A stretch of 51,185 nt of DNA from NCBI RefSeq assembly GCF_001039355.2, contig NW_019775579.1, forward strand, positions 192,718 to 243,902, read 5' to 3'. Both the position numbers and the translations under genes were made by a program. Shown here piece by piece: positions 21,548-42,301 of this stretch. Origin of the DNA: Lingula anatina. Its lineage: Eukaryota; Brachiopoda; Lingulata; Lingulida; Lingulidae. Position 1 is the stretch's first letter. Every line of letters starts with the position of its first letter. The notes beneath the pieces were generated by a model, which did not search any database, was not told the DNA's origin, and saw nothing but the letters and a program-made list of their open reading frames with translations.

Positions 21548-24500
21548 ATGGTGAATAATTCGACCCGCGTTATGAAGAGGTGGTTGATCACCATAACCCT
21601 GCTGGTGCAAGGTACAGGAACAGAATTTTATTATTTCAGCTTTGAGGAGACACTAGCGCAGTCTTAGCTTCAGTTTAACCAGCGATATGTACGATAAAGC
21701 CATATATTATCTCTTTGTGTCAGAATTTGATGAAGCCGCCTTTGTCTTCATGTCGGTCTGCCGTCTACTTCTGCTTAAAAGTTTGAATAATTTTTACTTG
21801 AGAAAATTCAACAAATAAAATTTTCAGGCAATGTTTCTCTGATATATCATCACATTATCGAGTTCAGAACTTAACAAATACATTATAGACTGTTTAAACA
21901 CCCATATTTTCTTAACTGGACCGAAGGCAAGGGGAAATGTTACACAGACTTCTTGCTACTCAACTCTGCATTGATCAACAAGCAATTACGGAGCAAGGGT
22001 AGAAAACTTCCTGCCTCTGCAAAGATGCAACGGGCTTGAAGAAATAGGTAGAGGTCCACATGTAAAATTAACTAAAAGTGTAAAAGGGAACTCACAATTG
22101 TTTAAATAACATGATTTTTTGCGTATTGAATGGATCTTCTTTTTTAGGTATGAAGGTATGTCAACAGATCAATGCATAGACACTAGAAAACTATAAAGCG
22201 TGACTCATATCAATCGTTTGTTTTTCATACAAAGTCCCTTTCTAAAGCTTTCCAATTGTTTTCTCAGCCCAGGGTTGCCAAATTTCAAAGTCACCTGAGA
22301 AAACCGCATTTTCACCCGGAGATCGAGCCCAGATAAAATGCTCCATGGACAAAGATAGCATGAACAGGGTTAAAGAAATTGACTGGTTCAAACGCAAGGG
22401 TTCTCAGAAATCGGAGACAATGGCATCTTTCCTTTACAAGAACGCCGGTCAAACGATAGAGCCCAAGTCGAGCGTCTCTACCGACAGATTGAACGTCACA
22501 GTGGGAAGAAACTGGACCTTGTTGTCGATTTATAGTTTGACCCCTGAAGACGAGGCTGACTATACCTGCCAGTTCCATCTCATAGATGAGTCTCATCCGT
22601 GTTTGCAGAGGTTTACTTTAACAGTAACAGGTGAGGCTAAACGCGCCACCATTATACTGTGTATTATTTGTGTTAATGTGTACCCTCAATCACTGAGATA
22701 TTTTACTCTTTGTATTAGTTGACAATACTCTGGCTAATTCAGTGAACATATCAGTTCTGCCAAGAGAGTATATTTGCACAGAAATGACGTCATTACCAAG
22801 CTGGCTTCTGATAGGGCACTACAAAGGGCAGCTGGGGGGATTTTTTCTCATAAATCTATTTGTGCCGAAAAAAAAGAGGGTTGCACTGCTGGGTGATTCT
22901 GCATTTGTCCATTATCAATTCAGTTTAGGCAGCGAACTATGAACTGAACTGAATAACCTGCTCAGGATGTGGTTTAAAAAAAAATAGAGAGAGAGAGAGT
23001 TTAGTAAGAAATGAAAAAATAACATAAATTTGGAATGCCCTTCGTTTGTCTTGATAGCATTATCACTGGCATATCTTCACAGTTTCAGAGAGCACCATTG
23101 GGATGGAACATGAAGCACCAACTGCTGTAGGCAAGTCGATTAATGTGAAAATATTACCATTTAAACGTTAATATAAGTCGCAAAAATGTACTAAATGTGT
23201 ATACGGCAAAGTGGGTGTGTTAACAATGCATGTAATCTTCAAATTTGCCATAATTATTAATTAACTCCACATGTGAGCTGTCAGTGAAAAGGTTCTGAAA
23301 ATGATATACACATTTCAAAGTTTTGATTAAAATTAAAGGACGGATTGGAGAGGACAAAAGAAAGGTCGCCCGTCAAATGTTTAATTGCCGAAGCACATAT
23401 TATTATATTTTATATTTTTTACAATTGTGTCTGTTTCAGGGGCGAATTATGTCCTGGCGAGTGCAGCGGGCGCTATCATCTCAATTGTTATCACCACTGC
23501 CGTGTACTATGTATATAGGGTGAGTATAAGTATATCCCAACAGTACACATTATACAACTTCTGCACTGCCGTCTCTTTACTTTTACGCCAGACCCTGCAA
23601 AGTTGAAAACACATTGACCGAAAAACTTTGACCGTTTTGTCCGCTGACTTTGGAAACGTCCAAGCTAAACTTTCTCTTGTTTCAGCTTTTTTCGATAGAT
23701 TTTTAAAGATTAAATTGATTAAATTTTTAAAGTAGAAATTGGTTTTGGTCCAGGAATATATAATTATATATGGAGTGCATGAATGTACACCAAAATCTGT
23801 TCCAGTAGGCCTACACAACAAGACTTTTTCTACATGGTATATATAATTTTATTGTGATATGGCGTGCAATCGCACGTAAAAAGAAATGAAAATCAATTAT
23901 ATTTACTAGCAAGTGCTGTATATTTGCTTAGCTTTTTAAACATAATTATACAAAATTTATATTGGAATATGAAATTATGTCTGTCACGACTGCTTTAAAT
24001 GGAAAATGTACCGTTATTATTTTTTATGAACAGTGATCAATAGACGAAATTAGTGTACCGTGTATATAACAATTGGATCGCTTATTTATCGAAGAATCAC
24101 ACGATATTTAAATGATTAGTACTATCAGGCAAGAAAGAGAAGAAGATCACCGGATCAGGACCCAGAAGACGAGGAACTACGGAGGGTGAACCATTTAATA
24201 TTCCACTAATCAGTCATTTTAACTCGTGAAGGTTACAGGTGTAATGTATTAACGGACTAATATGTGTATTTAGCCATGTTTCATTGAGTTTAAACCGCTG
24301 AACTTTGATAAAACTATTATTTCCCTGTGTACAGTAAATTGTCATTTATCTTTAATCTGCCAACTGGTAATTTAGATTCATAAAATGTCCATACATTGTA
24401 TCTAAATGAAAGTCAACTGTTTTTGTAATTCTGTTCACGGTTCCAGCTGGAACCTCCGGTACATGACGCCGTCAACCCTGCAGGCACCGAAAACACCTCG

Positions 24501-25249
24501 TCGGAGACAGGCGCTGGGGAAATCTCAATCCAGGAGCTCCAGTTCGATCGTTCCTGCAAACTGGGCGAGGGTCAGTTCGGAGAGGTATGGAAAGGCTACA
24601 TGGAGGTCGAGGAAAAAGTGAAAACTGTGGCCGTTAAAATTTTGAAAGGTAGATGGGACGCTTTGGTGTAGAAGATACCGTTTTTTTTTTTTCAGTCTTT
24701 AATCTGCCTTGACTTTCCATGTTTTAAAAACCTAAAAACACACCGTACTGCAACTAAAAGCTGATATGAAATGTAGTGTCTGGCAGACTAGTATAAATGT
24801 ACATGTATTTGATAAGCATGCATCATGTCAATTATTTTTAAATCTTATGTGAGATATACATACAGAAATTTAATGCACCGATTTCTTATGTGGTTTTTCA
24901 TTGTTTTTTTAGGAAATACAATGTACAAAGAAAAAGAAGATTTCAAAACAGAAATGGAGACACTGAAAAATGTACCAGCGCACAAAAATATTGTTCCTTT
25001 AATAGCTACATCCTCCAAAGAAGGTAAACCTGATAATTTTCTACGGTATTTGATTTAGGAAACATTAATCATCCAATACTGTGTAGTGCCTTTTGAGTTA
25101 ATATATTACTCTGGGCACATTTATGACTGGGTTCCCATGCCTAGATCGATCTAACAGGATCGGTCCATCTCCACGGGGTTTCTCACAAAATTGCTTTCAG
25201 CCCAAGCGGCTTAGGCGTCGGGGATGCCCACTAAAGCTGCTAAATGATA

Positions 25250-25288
<39 letters not shown>

Positions 25289-27469
25289 TTAGTTTAAGTA
25301 CTGCTTTATACAGCTACAGATTGTACCCTTTCAATTAAAAAAGTTTTCACATTTTTTCCAGACCCTCTGTTTATCGTGATGGAGTACCAGACAATGGGCA
25401 GCCTGCAGCGTGTTTTGCGGAATGGTCGGGGAAACACCTACTACAGTAACACGTACGGCTGTAGCAAGTTTACAGCTCAACAGCTCCTTACGTTTGCCTA
25501 TGAGGTAGCGTGTGGGATGACACATATAGCGGAACTGGGGGTAAATTACCATTTTTTGTTAAATTTGAGAATTATATTTTTAATTTAGATTTTTGGGTAA
25601 CATTTTTCAGGTTTGCATTTGGTAGAGTAAGTTGTTTTCTGGGAAGTAGCATTTCTACTCCAGCTCACACGTTAAAATTACGTTACAGTTTAGATAGGGT
25701 TCTACTGGTAAATTTGCAGGCTGGGGGGGGGCTAGTAAAATGTTTTGAAGACAAAATGCAGCTACTGTACTTGATGAGAAGGGTGTATTTGAAGGACAAT
25801 GAAAATTGAAAAAAAAAAACTCCATACACATTTTCTCGTAGTTAATTGATGGAATCCAATATATAGGTCTGTCGTGTCATTTTATATTTAATTTAACCAT
25901 GTGTTGTTTTTTATAGTATCTCCACCGAGACCTGGCAACACGCAATGTGCTCGTGGACGAACATTTCACTTGTAAGATATCAGATTTTGGTTTGGCGCGA
26001 GATGTCAGCCTAATTCGAGAATACGAGAGCCGGTCACAGGTACGTTGTACTGGACTACACAATTATAGCTATATAACATTCTTAGTTTTGCAAATACACA
26101 GGCTAATGCATCAGATTTAATTAACTGACTAACCACCTGGAGTATATTGTCTTCATCTTGAAATACAAGTACCTGTGCAAATGTTCGTTTAGAGAGCCCC
26201 TCCGTTTACTGCATTATCTTGCCATATCTCTGTCTGCCAACCCTTTGAACTCGATTTAACAAGACTGACATGATCCATGAAAATCAACACAAAAGCAATT
26301 ATCAACAATCCCTATGGTTTTATTAGGGTTTCCTACCTCTCCGCTGGATGGCGCTCGAATCAATCAAGGACAGCGTGTACACCACCCACAGCGATGTGTG
26401 GTCTTTTGGTATTCTTATGTGGGAGATAGTTACTTTGGGTATATATATCCTCTTTTGTAAGCCTTAAATGTTTTTAGAATGAACGTGAAGACATACACTT
26501 TGCTATTAACTCTTTTTTTCAAAACAGTAATAAGTAAGTAGAAAGTATAATTGGTGAACTGCAAACAAGCACTCCTCAAAATAAATTGATAAAATACATG
26601 TAAGCATTCACATGAGTAGAACGTAACTGTCGTCTAAAGAAAAATTCTAATTCCCTGTCCAGGCTGCACTCCCTACCCAGGCATATCCAGTATGATACTA
26701 CGACAACAACTGGAGAATGGTTACCGTATGATGAGACCTAAACACTGCACATATGAGGTGTAAGTACCCATCTCCATCCCTCTCTCTCTCTCTCTCTCTT
26801 TCTCATACCCTGTACACTTTGTACTTCTTGCTGAACGCAAGAGTGAACCTCTGTCTGTAAATTTCTTAAAGAAGAAATAGAATTATCTCTCTTTCATACA
26901 CTCTGTACTTTTGTGTTGTCTCTGTGTCTATAAATACCTTAATGGAGAGAAAGGAGCAGCGACAAGAGACGGAGTGACTCAAAACGGGTTTGTAGATCGT
27001 AATTCAGTCGTTTTTTTTCGACCGTAATATTCAATTTACCTCAGTACTGTATATACTGGTTTGTACAAGTTTCAATTCAACTAATTAATTTGTCATCGTT
27101 AAATTCTGTGGTCTATGTATTCTTATTTTCTTTTCACACAATCGTCTGTTTTAACAAACATTAAAAACCCTTCATCTTACTTTGTACCAGGTACCGCATC
27201 ATGTACCGCTGTTGGAGAGAGCCACCGGCATTTTTCACACAATCGTCTGTTTTAACAAACATTAAAAACCCTTCATCTTACTTTGTACCAGGTACCGCAT
27301 CATGTACCGCTGTTGGAGAGAGCCACCGGCATTTCGCCCTTCGTTCAAAGAGTTGTGCCAACAGTTGGAAGATCTGATCTCTAAGGCCCAGAACTATGTG
27401 GACTTGGTCAATATAGATGAAAGGCTTTTCAAGGGCCTAACACGGTGTATTCCTGGTGAAAAATACTAG
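21548..27469 (+). CDS. RTK2: receptor tyrosine kinase with one Ig domain
   Basis: Exons 21548-21611, 22268-22630, 23089-23130, 23440-23519, 24129-24185, 24447-24648, 24913-25023, 25362-25540, 25917-26039, 26327-26438, 26663-26759 and 27292-27469 join in frame to 535 aa. Order: signal peptide ('[11 protein letters not shown]'), one Ig domain ('QIKCSMD', 'IDWFKRK', '[10 protein letters not shown]'), short stalk, transmembrane helix ('[17 protein letters not shown]'), basic stop-transfer and acidic juxtamembrane exon, kinase. Kinase landmarks: GEGQFGEV loop, VAVK lysine, 'HRDLATRN', DFG, and 'WMALE' where most kinases have APE. The activation loop has one Tyr ('REYESR'). A 'NYVDLV' tyrosine lies in the tail. 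The 42-bp stalk exon uses a GC donor (tag/gcaagt). The last exon has a duplicated acceptor. Nearest families are FGFR/Cad96Ca-like invertebrate receptor kinases, by motif style only. It phosphorylates tyrosines at the plasma membrane; the ligand is unknown. Confidence 0.85.
25253..25284 (+). repeat. (AC)n microsatellite
   Basis: Sixteen uninterrupted AC units inside an RTK2 intron, a likely polymorphic marker. A shorter (TC)n run lies at about 26780-26804 in a later intron. Confidence 0.95.
27131..27332 (+). repeat. 101-bp tandem duplication spanning the last RTK2 splice acceptor
   Basis: 27131-27231 and 27232-27332 are identical or nearly so. Each holds 36 or more bases of intron, the 'ttgtaccag' acceptor and the first 41 or so exon bases ('[14 protein letters not shown]'). 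The two acceptors are at 27190/27191 and 27291/27292. Only the second keeps the frame into the rest of the exon, since 101 is not a multiple of three. Confidence 0.9.
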
Positions 27470-28210
27470 TTGCGGACTAGTTACTGGGTATTTTATCGAA
27501 AAGTGCAAATGACTTCTGGAAAATTACTACTGTATGATTTTTTCAGTTCAACAATTGGTGATCATCGGGTGAGAGCAATTTACCTGACTTCCAATTTCAG
27601 TGGAATTCTTTTTGGATATAAGTGCCATTTTGAGTTTTGAGTTTTGTTGATTGTCTTTATTAACGATATCGTATACAGGTATTTTTTTTTTATTTGATTC
27701 AAATGCAAAGACATATAACTGGACATTGTACGTGACTAAAATTCCATAAATTCATTGATTATTTGCAAAGTCTGACTGCACAGACTATAAAAATTCAAAT
27801 TGATTTATTGTGATCCTGTCAAAGTCTCTGTTATTATGAATTTTGATCTTTGACGCTCACTGTATCATAGTTCACAATTGTTGCTGTATTTTTTTGTTTT
27901 GTATTTGTCCATTTGTATATTTTATCTTTAAATTTTCCTTTTGTATTTTTGTAAATTAATTTTTTTAATAAAATATCTATAACTTATGCAAATTAAGCCT
28001 TCTGATTCAACTGATACATTGGCATTATTAGCAAATGATGTCAAAAACAGCATGGAACGATCGGAAAAAACACTCCTTTCATGTGTCAAAGCTCTGCACA
28101 TTCTTCTGTAGAAAAACTTATAACAATGTAAACAAAAAGCCGAGTGCAAACGTGCGGGTCTAACGTTATTGGTACGTAAAAACAACTTTCAGACAGCCAA
28201 TTTACTTTAA
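27470..28210 (+). other. RTK2 3' untranslated region and downstream
   Basis: No exon here. AATAAA at 27967-27972 is a probable polyadenylation signal about 500 bases after the stop. 27890-28200 recurs at 40262-40580, after the kinase fragments there, showing that the 3' end of an RTK2-like gene was copied to that site. Confidence 0.6.
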
Positions 28211-28489
28211 TTTACCTGTTCAATTCCTCATTCTGATCTGTTCAAATTCAACTGTCACTAACAACTCAGTGGTCAAAATGTCATTTGAAGCTACAATTTA
28301 TTTTCTATTAGCCCATGAGCTAGACGCCTGATTTTCGGTCATCATGCGAAAAAAGGGACGAATTCTCATAGTGATTTTTAGTAGGTCTTATAGCTCTAGT
28401 GTCCAAAAAACCTCATACTGGTAGCTTTTTGTGTGCTGTCACACCTTATATAACCCCACTCCTGCAGCAGCAAGGACTTTTTCACATGG

Positions 28490-29240
28490 GGGGAGGGGAG
28501 AGAAAACGCTTACTATATCTGTATGATAACAGGTACATCAATTAATTGTACATCCTTATGAAAGCAGGGAATGGGGCAATAAATTTCAAAAGTCATGAAT
28601 GTATGACAATTAGTCAAGCGTCATTGATAATGGGTTGAAAGGTCATATGAGGTCATTTATGGGGATTTTTCATAAATTAAAACCAAAACGGTTTTTTTTT
28701 TAATTATTGTTAAATAAGATAGTGGTATTTGGTGAATGATTTGTAAACAAGGTATAATTTTATGCTTATGAAAGATATTTGGAACCTCACCTGTCTAATT
28801 TTAGAAAATTAAATAAAAGAGTGTAAACCTAACGCTCAAAATATGCCCTCTTGAAAGTTGGGATGGGAAGAGAAAATGCCTACTTCGTTAATATGGTTAA
28901 AGTTACCAGTGCATTATATATCCTTATAGGGGTAAGAGAAGGGACAATCAATTTCATATATCATTGATGCATGACAACAACTCAAGGGTCATTGATAATG
29001 GGTCAAAGGTCACAAGAGATGATATTTTATGGATTTTTTCGTAAATTAAAACCAAAATCGTTTAAAAATTGAGAACAAAATTGGTATTTGGTGAATGATT
29101 TGTAAACATGGTAAAGTCCCATACTTATGAACAAAATTTGAAGCCTCAACTGTTTTATTTTAGAAAATAATGTTACTAATTAAGTGTGAACCTTACAGTC
29201 AGAAAGTGGGGGTAGGGGAGAGAAATTGCTCATCATTTGA
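28490..29240 (+). repeat. Tandem repeat, about 360-bp units, roughly two copies
   Basis: Units beginning near 28490, 28860 and 29205 share 'gggNaggggagagaaaNtgc', 'catcattgataatgggt(t)aaaggtca', 'cataaattaaaaccaaaa' and 'atttggtgaatgatttgtaaaca'. Lies between RTK2 and RTK3. Its block order resembles 16440-17345. Confidence 0.65.
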
Positions 29241-29296
29241 AGATAGCAGAAGATACAGCAACAAAATGCACATATTTATGCAGCTATGTTGAAAGA

Positions 29297-29937
29297 AGTC
29301 CACGAAGCACCTGCAGAGGTTTCTTAAAAGAAAAGAGACCTAGCTTTTTTCGTAGAAAGGCCTTCATTTTATTTTATTTTATTTTATTTTATTTTTACTT
29401 TCAATTTCAGTAATGACTCACTGTAAAAACAGAAAGATTGAAAAAAACATTGTCATAAGGATGAGTCATTTTGATGGCTATTGAACTTTCTTTCAACTAA
29501 ATATTTACAGATTGCTTTTGAACATATAACAGATGTATAAGAATTCGGTGTGTAAGTTCGCCATAGAACACATTTCCCCCCAGGTAGCACCTTCTCAATA
29601 TACTGACGATTGAAACCCGACATTATTCATTTCAAAACAAAATAATCACCAATGACATTCATATGCATACAGTGTATATTCATATATAAATGACGGACCT
29701 CTAAAAAGAAAACTGCACTGGAGCCAGATGTAATAATAATATTTGGAAGCTTTATTCACCAAAGCCGACCAAAGAGCCTAACCTATTAAAGTGAAAGTAT
29801 TAGTCAACGAAAACTTCTATGACACGTATAATAGCACATGGATGGCGGGTGCAAATTCACAAGCAATAACACGACGTCCAAAATATGTTTATCATTGCAA
29901 AAATAGTAATACAAAGTTAAATGTGCGGCACGCTAAG
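29297..29937 (+). promoter_or_regulatory. RTK3 upstream region, inverted homologue of the RTK1 upstream region
   Basis: From 29297 the sequence matches the reverse complement of 21470 downwards through the start codon. Two AP-1-type heptamers (29414-29420 TGACTCA and 29462-29468 TGAGTCA) are kept in the same relative order as in RTK1, 48 bases apart here and 36 there. An (ATTTT)n run at about 29365-29397 is specific to this copy. Confidence 0.5.
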
Positions 29938-36398
<6,461 letters not shown>

Positions 36399-37308
36399 TG
36401 TGGAAATATCAATGTTTTGACATGGCTAATGAAGAGATGAAACTTCACGTGGACGCAGACAGAGCTGCTGAGGCCGTGTACTGTGATATTGACAGCCAGC
36501 TGGTTGGGGAGATAGTTTAATATCAATATGTTGAAATACGGTAGATGCCTGTTAGTTAAATTCGACAAAAACATTTAATTATTATTTCCCTATTGCCATC
36601 TGTTAGATAAATAAGTAGGAAAGGTGTTATAAAAGAGGGTTTGATGCAAAAGATGTTTTCACTAAATTACATTTGCCATGCCTGTATAACCCATTTCGTG
36701 TGGCGTCCATCGAAACGGAAGATACCAGTGCGAATGCAATCGAATGGATTCATGGCCTCCGTAGATTCAATGGTTTCTCAAACTTAACATTCAACATTTT
36801 TAATCCAAAGCCCTTGGACTGTAGAAATATCGTCGAAGGTATTGCACAGTCCCAGTACTGGCATCTAGATGATGTTTGAACCTGCAGCTTTTTGGAGAAA
36901 CGGTGAATCACGGACACATGTTGTTTTTTCTATAGTCATTGAATTTCATTCCAGCAATTTGCATAATCACGAAGTCCACTGAATTGTAGACATCAAAATA
37001 AGACACTGATAGATTCTGTACCCCGTACACTATGTTTTATACGCCACAAGTAGGACATAAACCACATGGATAACGGCAAACATCACAAATTGGATCTGAA
37101 AATTGAATGTTTTCGCTGATATTAATAACTTGAATCGGTGGATTTTGACAACGATTATACTTGTGTCTATGCAAATGATGTGAGTTTAGTATTTACTGTG
37201 ATCTGCATATTATCAAGTGCATATTTACGCTACCAAAAATAGTATCGTAAATCTGCGCTCTTCATATTACTGTGATGTTTTCACACGATCGTTTTTGCGA
37301 GGTCTTAA

Positions 37309-37645
37309 AGGGATAATAACTCTTCGTTTTGGCCAAAAAATGAATTTTCCTGGAGTAAACAACAATTTTCCCATACTAACCAATGGTTAATGAATCCATT
37401 TTTACATTCAAAGTTAGTCCCTGGTTTTTTTCTAAAAAGTTTGGTTTTTTGTTAAAATCTCTTAAGAGATTATAACAGAGTACAGCCAACAATGGAGGTC
37501 ACGTGGTCTGAAGACAAGCTCATATATCAGAATAATAGCTGTAACTGCCGTTTTTGTGGTAAAACAGAATATATTATATTTCTATGAGTTGTTCACAATG
37601 TTTTTATTGTGAAATATAGATATCATATGAAGAGTTATTATCCCT
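37309..37645. mobile_element. MITE with TTAA target duplication, copy 2
   Basis: 337 bp flanked by TTAA at 37305-37308 and 37646-37649, with the same inverted ends as 8342-8630 and internal similarity to it in reverse orientation. The tandem-duplicated locus at 39600-39660 carries the same flanks with a single TTAA (39644-39647), which is the empty site. Confidence 0.92.
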
Positions 37646-38224
37646 TTAATCTATAAATAATTTTTCTTATTTTGATAGTGCGTAGAGTCCACTTTGGGAT
37701 ATCAGTACACTTTCATGTAGTTTTAGATACATTAAATGCTGCTCTACATTATATTAGTAGATTGTTCACTATACATTTTTTGGGCTTACAATTCTTTTGA
37801 TCAGTGTCTGTATATCTATACTGTAACAGAATGGCGGGACCAGGAAATAAACCGGGGACGTGCCCTTTTTCCTAAATGAGAACTAGGCATTTTTTTAATC
37901 TCAGTGTCCAGCAGACCATAGTTTGGTCTTCAGCTATTGTTTTTGGCGAGAAGGTTTCTTTGTACATGTGAAGCCCCCACCTTTACACATGCACAATTTA
38001 CCCATCAACCTTAGACAAATTTTAGACCCTGGACATTTTAAAAAGGAACATAAAACCTATCTGTTTAAGCAATATTATATTTTAATTTCTGTAAGAATAC
38101 TTTTTACGAATAATTGTACTTAGTTCATAGTTTTAATTTTCACCTCTTATCCATTTTTCCCTTCAACATTTTTTCTATTATCATTTTCCTTCTATTCATG
38201 TTATGACCATACCGCTGTTGAAGN

Positions 38225-40580
<2,356 letters not shown>

Positions 40581-41144
40581 TTTGCAACTTCAAATATTAC
40601 CGACTCACTTAAAACTCGGTGTTCAATATGCTATTTGCAGGTACATATTATAATCAAACTATCAACAGCGCCACTCTACCTGTATTTGTTTCCCCCAGGT
40701 AATTCAAACACACTGGGGGCTTAATCCACTTCAGCGACCAATGAAAACGCGTCTTCGTCAATTGTCGCGTGCCCCTTATGAATAGAACAGTCACGAGGAC
40801 ACATTCCACACTCTATGACCTTTTTGAACTATCTTCGAACAAATTTTCACAAATATCGGCTGCGGTAGAGAAGCCTGGATTTGAGGCGTTGAGACAAACA
40901 CACTAGAGGGTTTGGTTGTCTACATCCCATTTGAAATTTATTTGTTCGAAAAGTTGTTATTTTTCCATAAAAATAGGGAAAATAAAGTCTGCGGATGCTG
41001 AAAAAGCGTGATAATTTTCACCAGTTAAATTGGATAAGGAACTACAACCATAAAATTATATACCAAAATGGACTTTTCCTGCATCCAATTATTCAATAAT
41101 TAATTAATTAATTACAAAATGGCCTAAGGGGCTTTTGGAGTCAA
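40581..41144. other. Non-coding spacer before the Harbinger left end
   Basis: No exon or family match seen. A TAATTAATTAATTAATTA run lies at about 41098-41113. Confidence 0.5.
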
Positions 41145-42300
41145 GGGGCCGTATTCTCAAAACTTTGTAACTTACAACAATTTGTAACTATTTACGTGAA
41201 TTTGTAACTTTGACTTACACGGTATTCTCAAAACTCTTGTAAGTCTCGGACTTACAAACTCTTGTAACTTTTCACGTAACTTTCCGGAAGTGACGTTTGA
41301 CCTGAATAATGACGAGCCATTCCTTTATTCCAGCCTCAAACTATCATGAATAAATGCATGAAACAAGTCAAAAATGTTTTATTCGTCACTTGGCTCTGGA
41401 TATAAACTTTAAACAAATTGGAATTGGGTGGTTATGTTGCTCTCGTTTCTAAAAATATCGAATTGGCTTTTCTTGTATGACCCCGTTTCAACGTTTCACA
41501 ATGTATCAAATACTTACTACGTTTTACTATGTTTTACTGCGGTTTACTACGGTAACCAAGGACCAAAACCAACATTTCATGTCAAGTGTACTTTAAGAAT
41601 AACATCACTTGTATCTCACTTTCAATGTTTTATTGAAATTTTAGTTTAAATGTCAATAAAATCACTAGGTTTATCACAGTCTGCAAGCTTAGTTTTTTGG
41701 CGGTACTTCTCATTTACGTCGTGGAGAAAACTTTCCAAACATAAACATACCTACAGTGCTTCATGTATGTTTCTGATTCTTTTAAAACTATACTTAAATG
41801 CTAGGTGTACATTGAGACATATATATGCTGTCAAATTTTATTTGACATAAGTTCAGTTAACGCTATGTGAAATACAAATGTGCATAGCAGACACATTACC
41901 TCTCACGCGATGTTTATGTTACCGTCACACGAGCGCACCTGTTGTTGTTTTTGTTATGTTTTCTTTCTTTTTTTTATCTTTTTTATCTTTTTTATCTTTT
42001 TTTTATCTTTTTCGCGTTTCGTCCGCGTTTCTTCCTCTGTTCATCTGTTGTTGGAGATGGAAAGCAGCAAAAAAAGATCAGCAAATTTTACAAATTCGGA
42101 AAACGAAGTTTTGGTTGATCTTGTGCATTCTTTTAAAGATATTTTATTTGCAAAATTTTCATCTGTTGTCACAGCCTCTACCAAACAAAAGAAGTGGGCT
42201 GAAATTACAGAAAGGCAAGTTTAATGGCCCTTTACTTGTAATTTTGAATTATGATAGTTATTCTTTGTTAATTGTATGAAAATATAAAAAACTTTAATCT
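41145..42300 (+). mobile_element. Left end of a Harbinger element, extra copy cut by an assembly gap
   Basis: Nearly identical to 43297-44452, from the 'ggggccgtattctcaaaactttgtaac' end through the first Myb-like exon (here 42057-42214) with the same GC donor. It stops at the N at 42301. The sequence upstream of the two copies (before 41145 and before 43297) differs, so they look like two insertions rather than one read twice. Confidence 0.65.
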
Positions 42301-42301
42301 N

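Noticed and set aside
22312-22596. 94-codon minus-strand frame
   Set aside because: Antisense shadow of the RTK2 Ig exon (22268-22630), which has splice sites and Ig landmarks.
36673-36879. 68-codon frame after RTK3
   Set aside because: The duplicated copy at 39090-39215 does not keep the frame, so coding constraint is unlikely.
41880-42279. 133-codon frames rich in Phe and Leu, repeated at 44032-44433
   Set aside because: They read through the T-rich tract and the Myb-like first exon in the wrong frame. The spliced frame from 42057/44211 explains the sequence.
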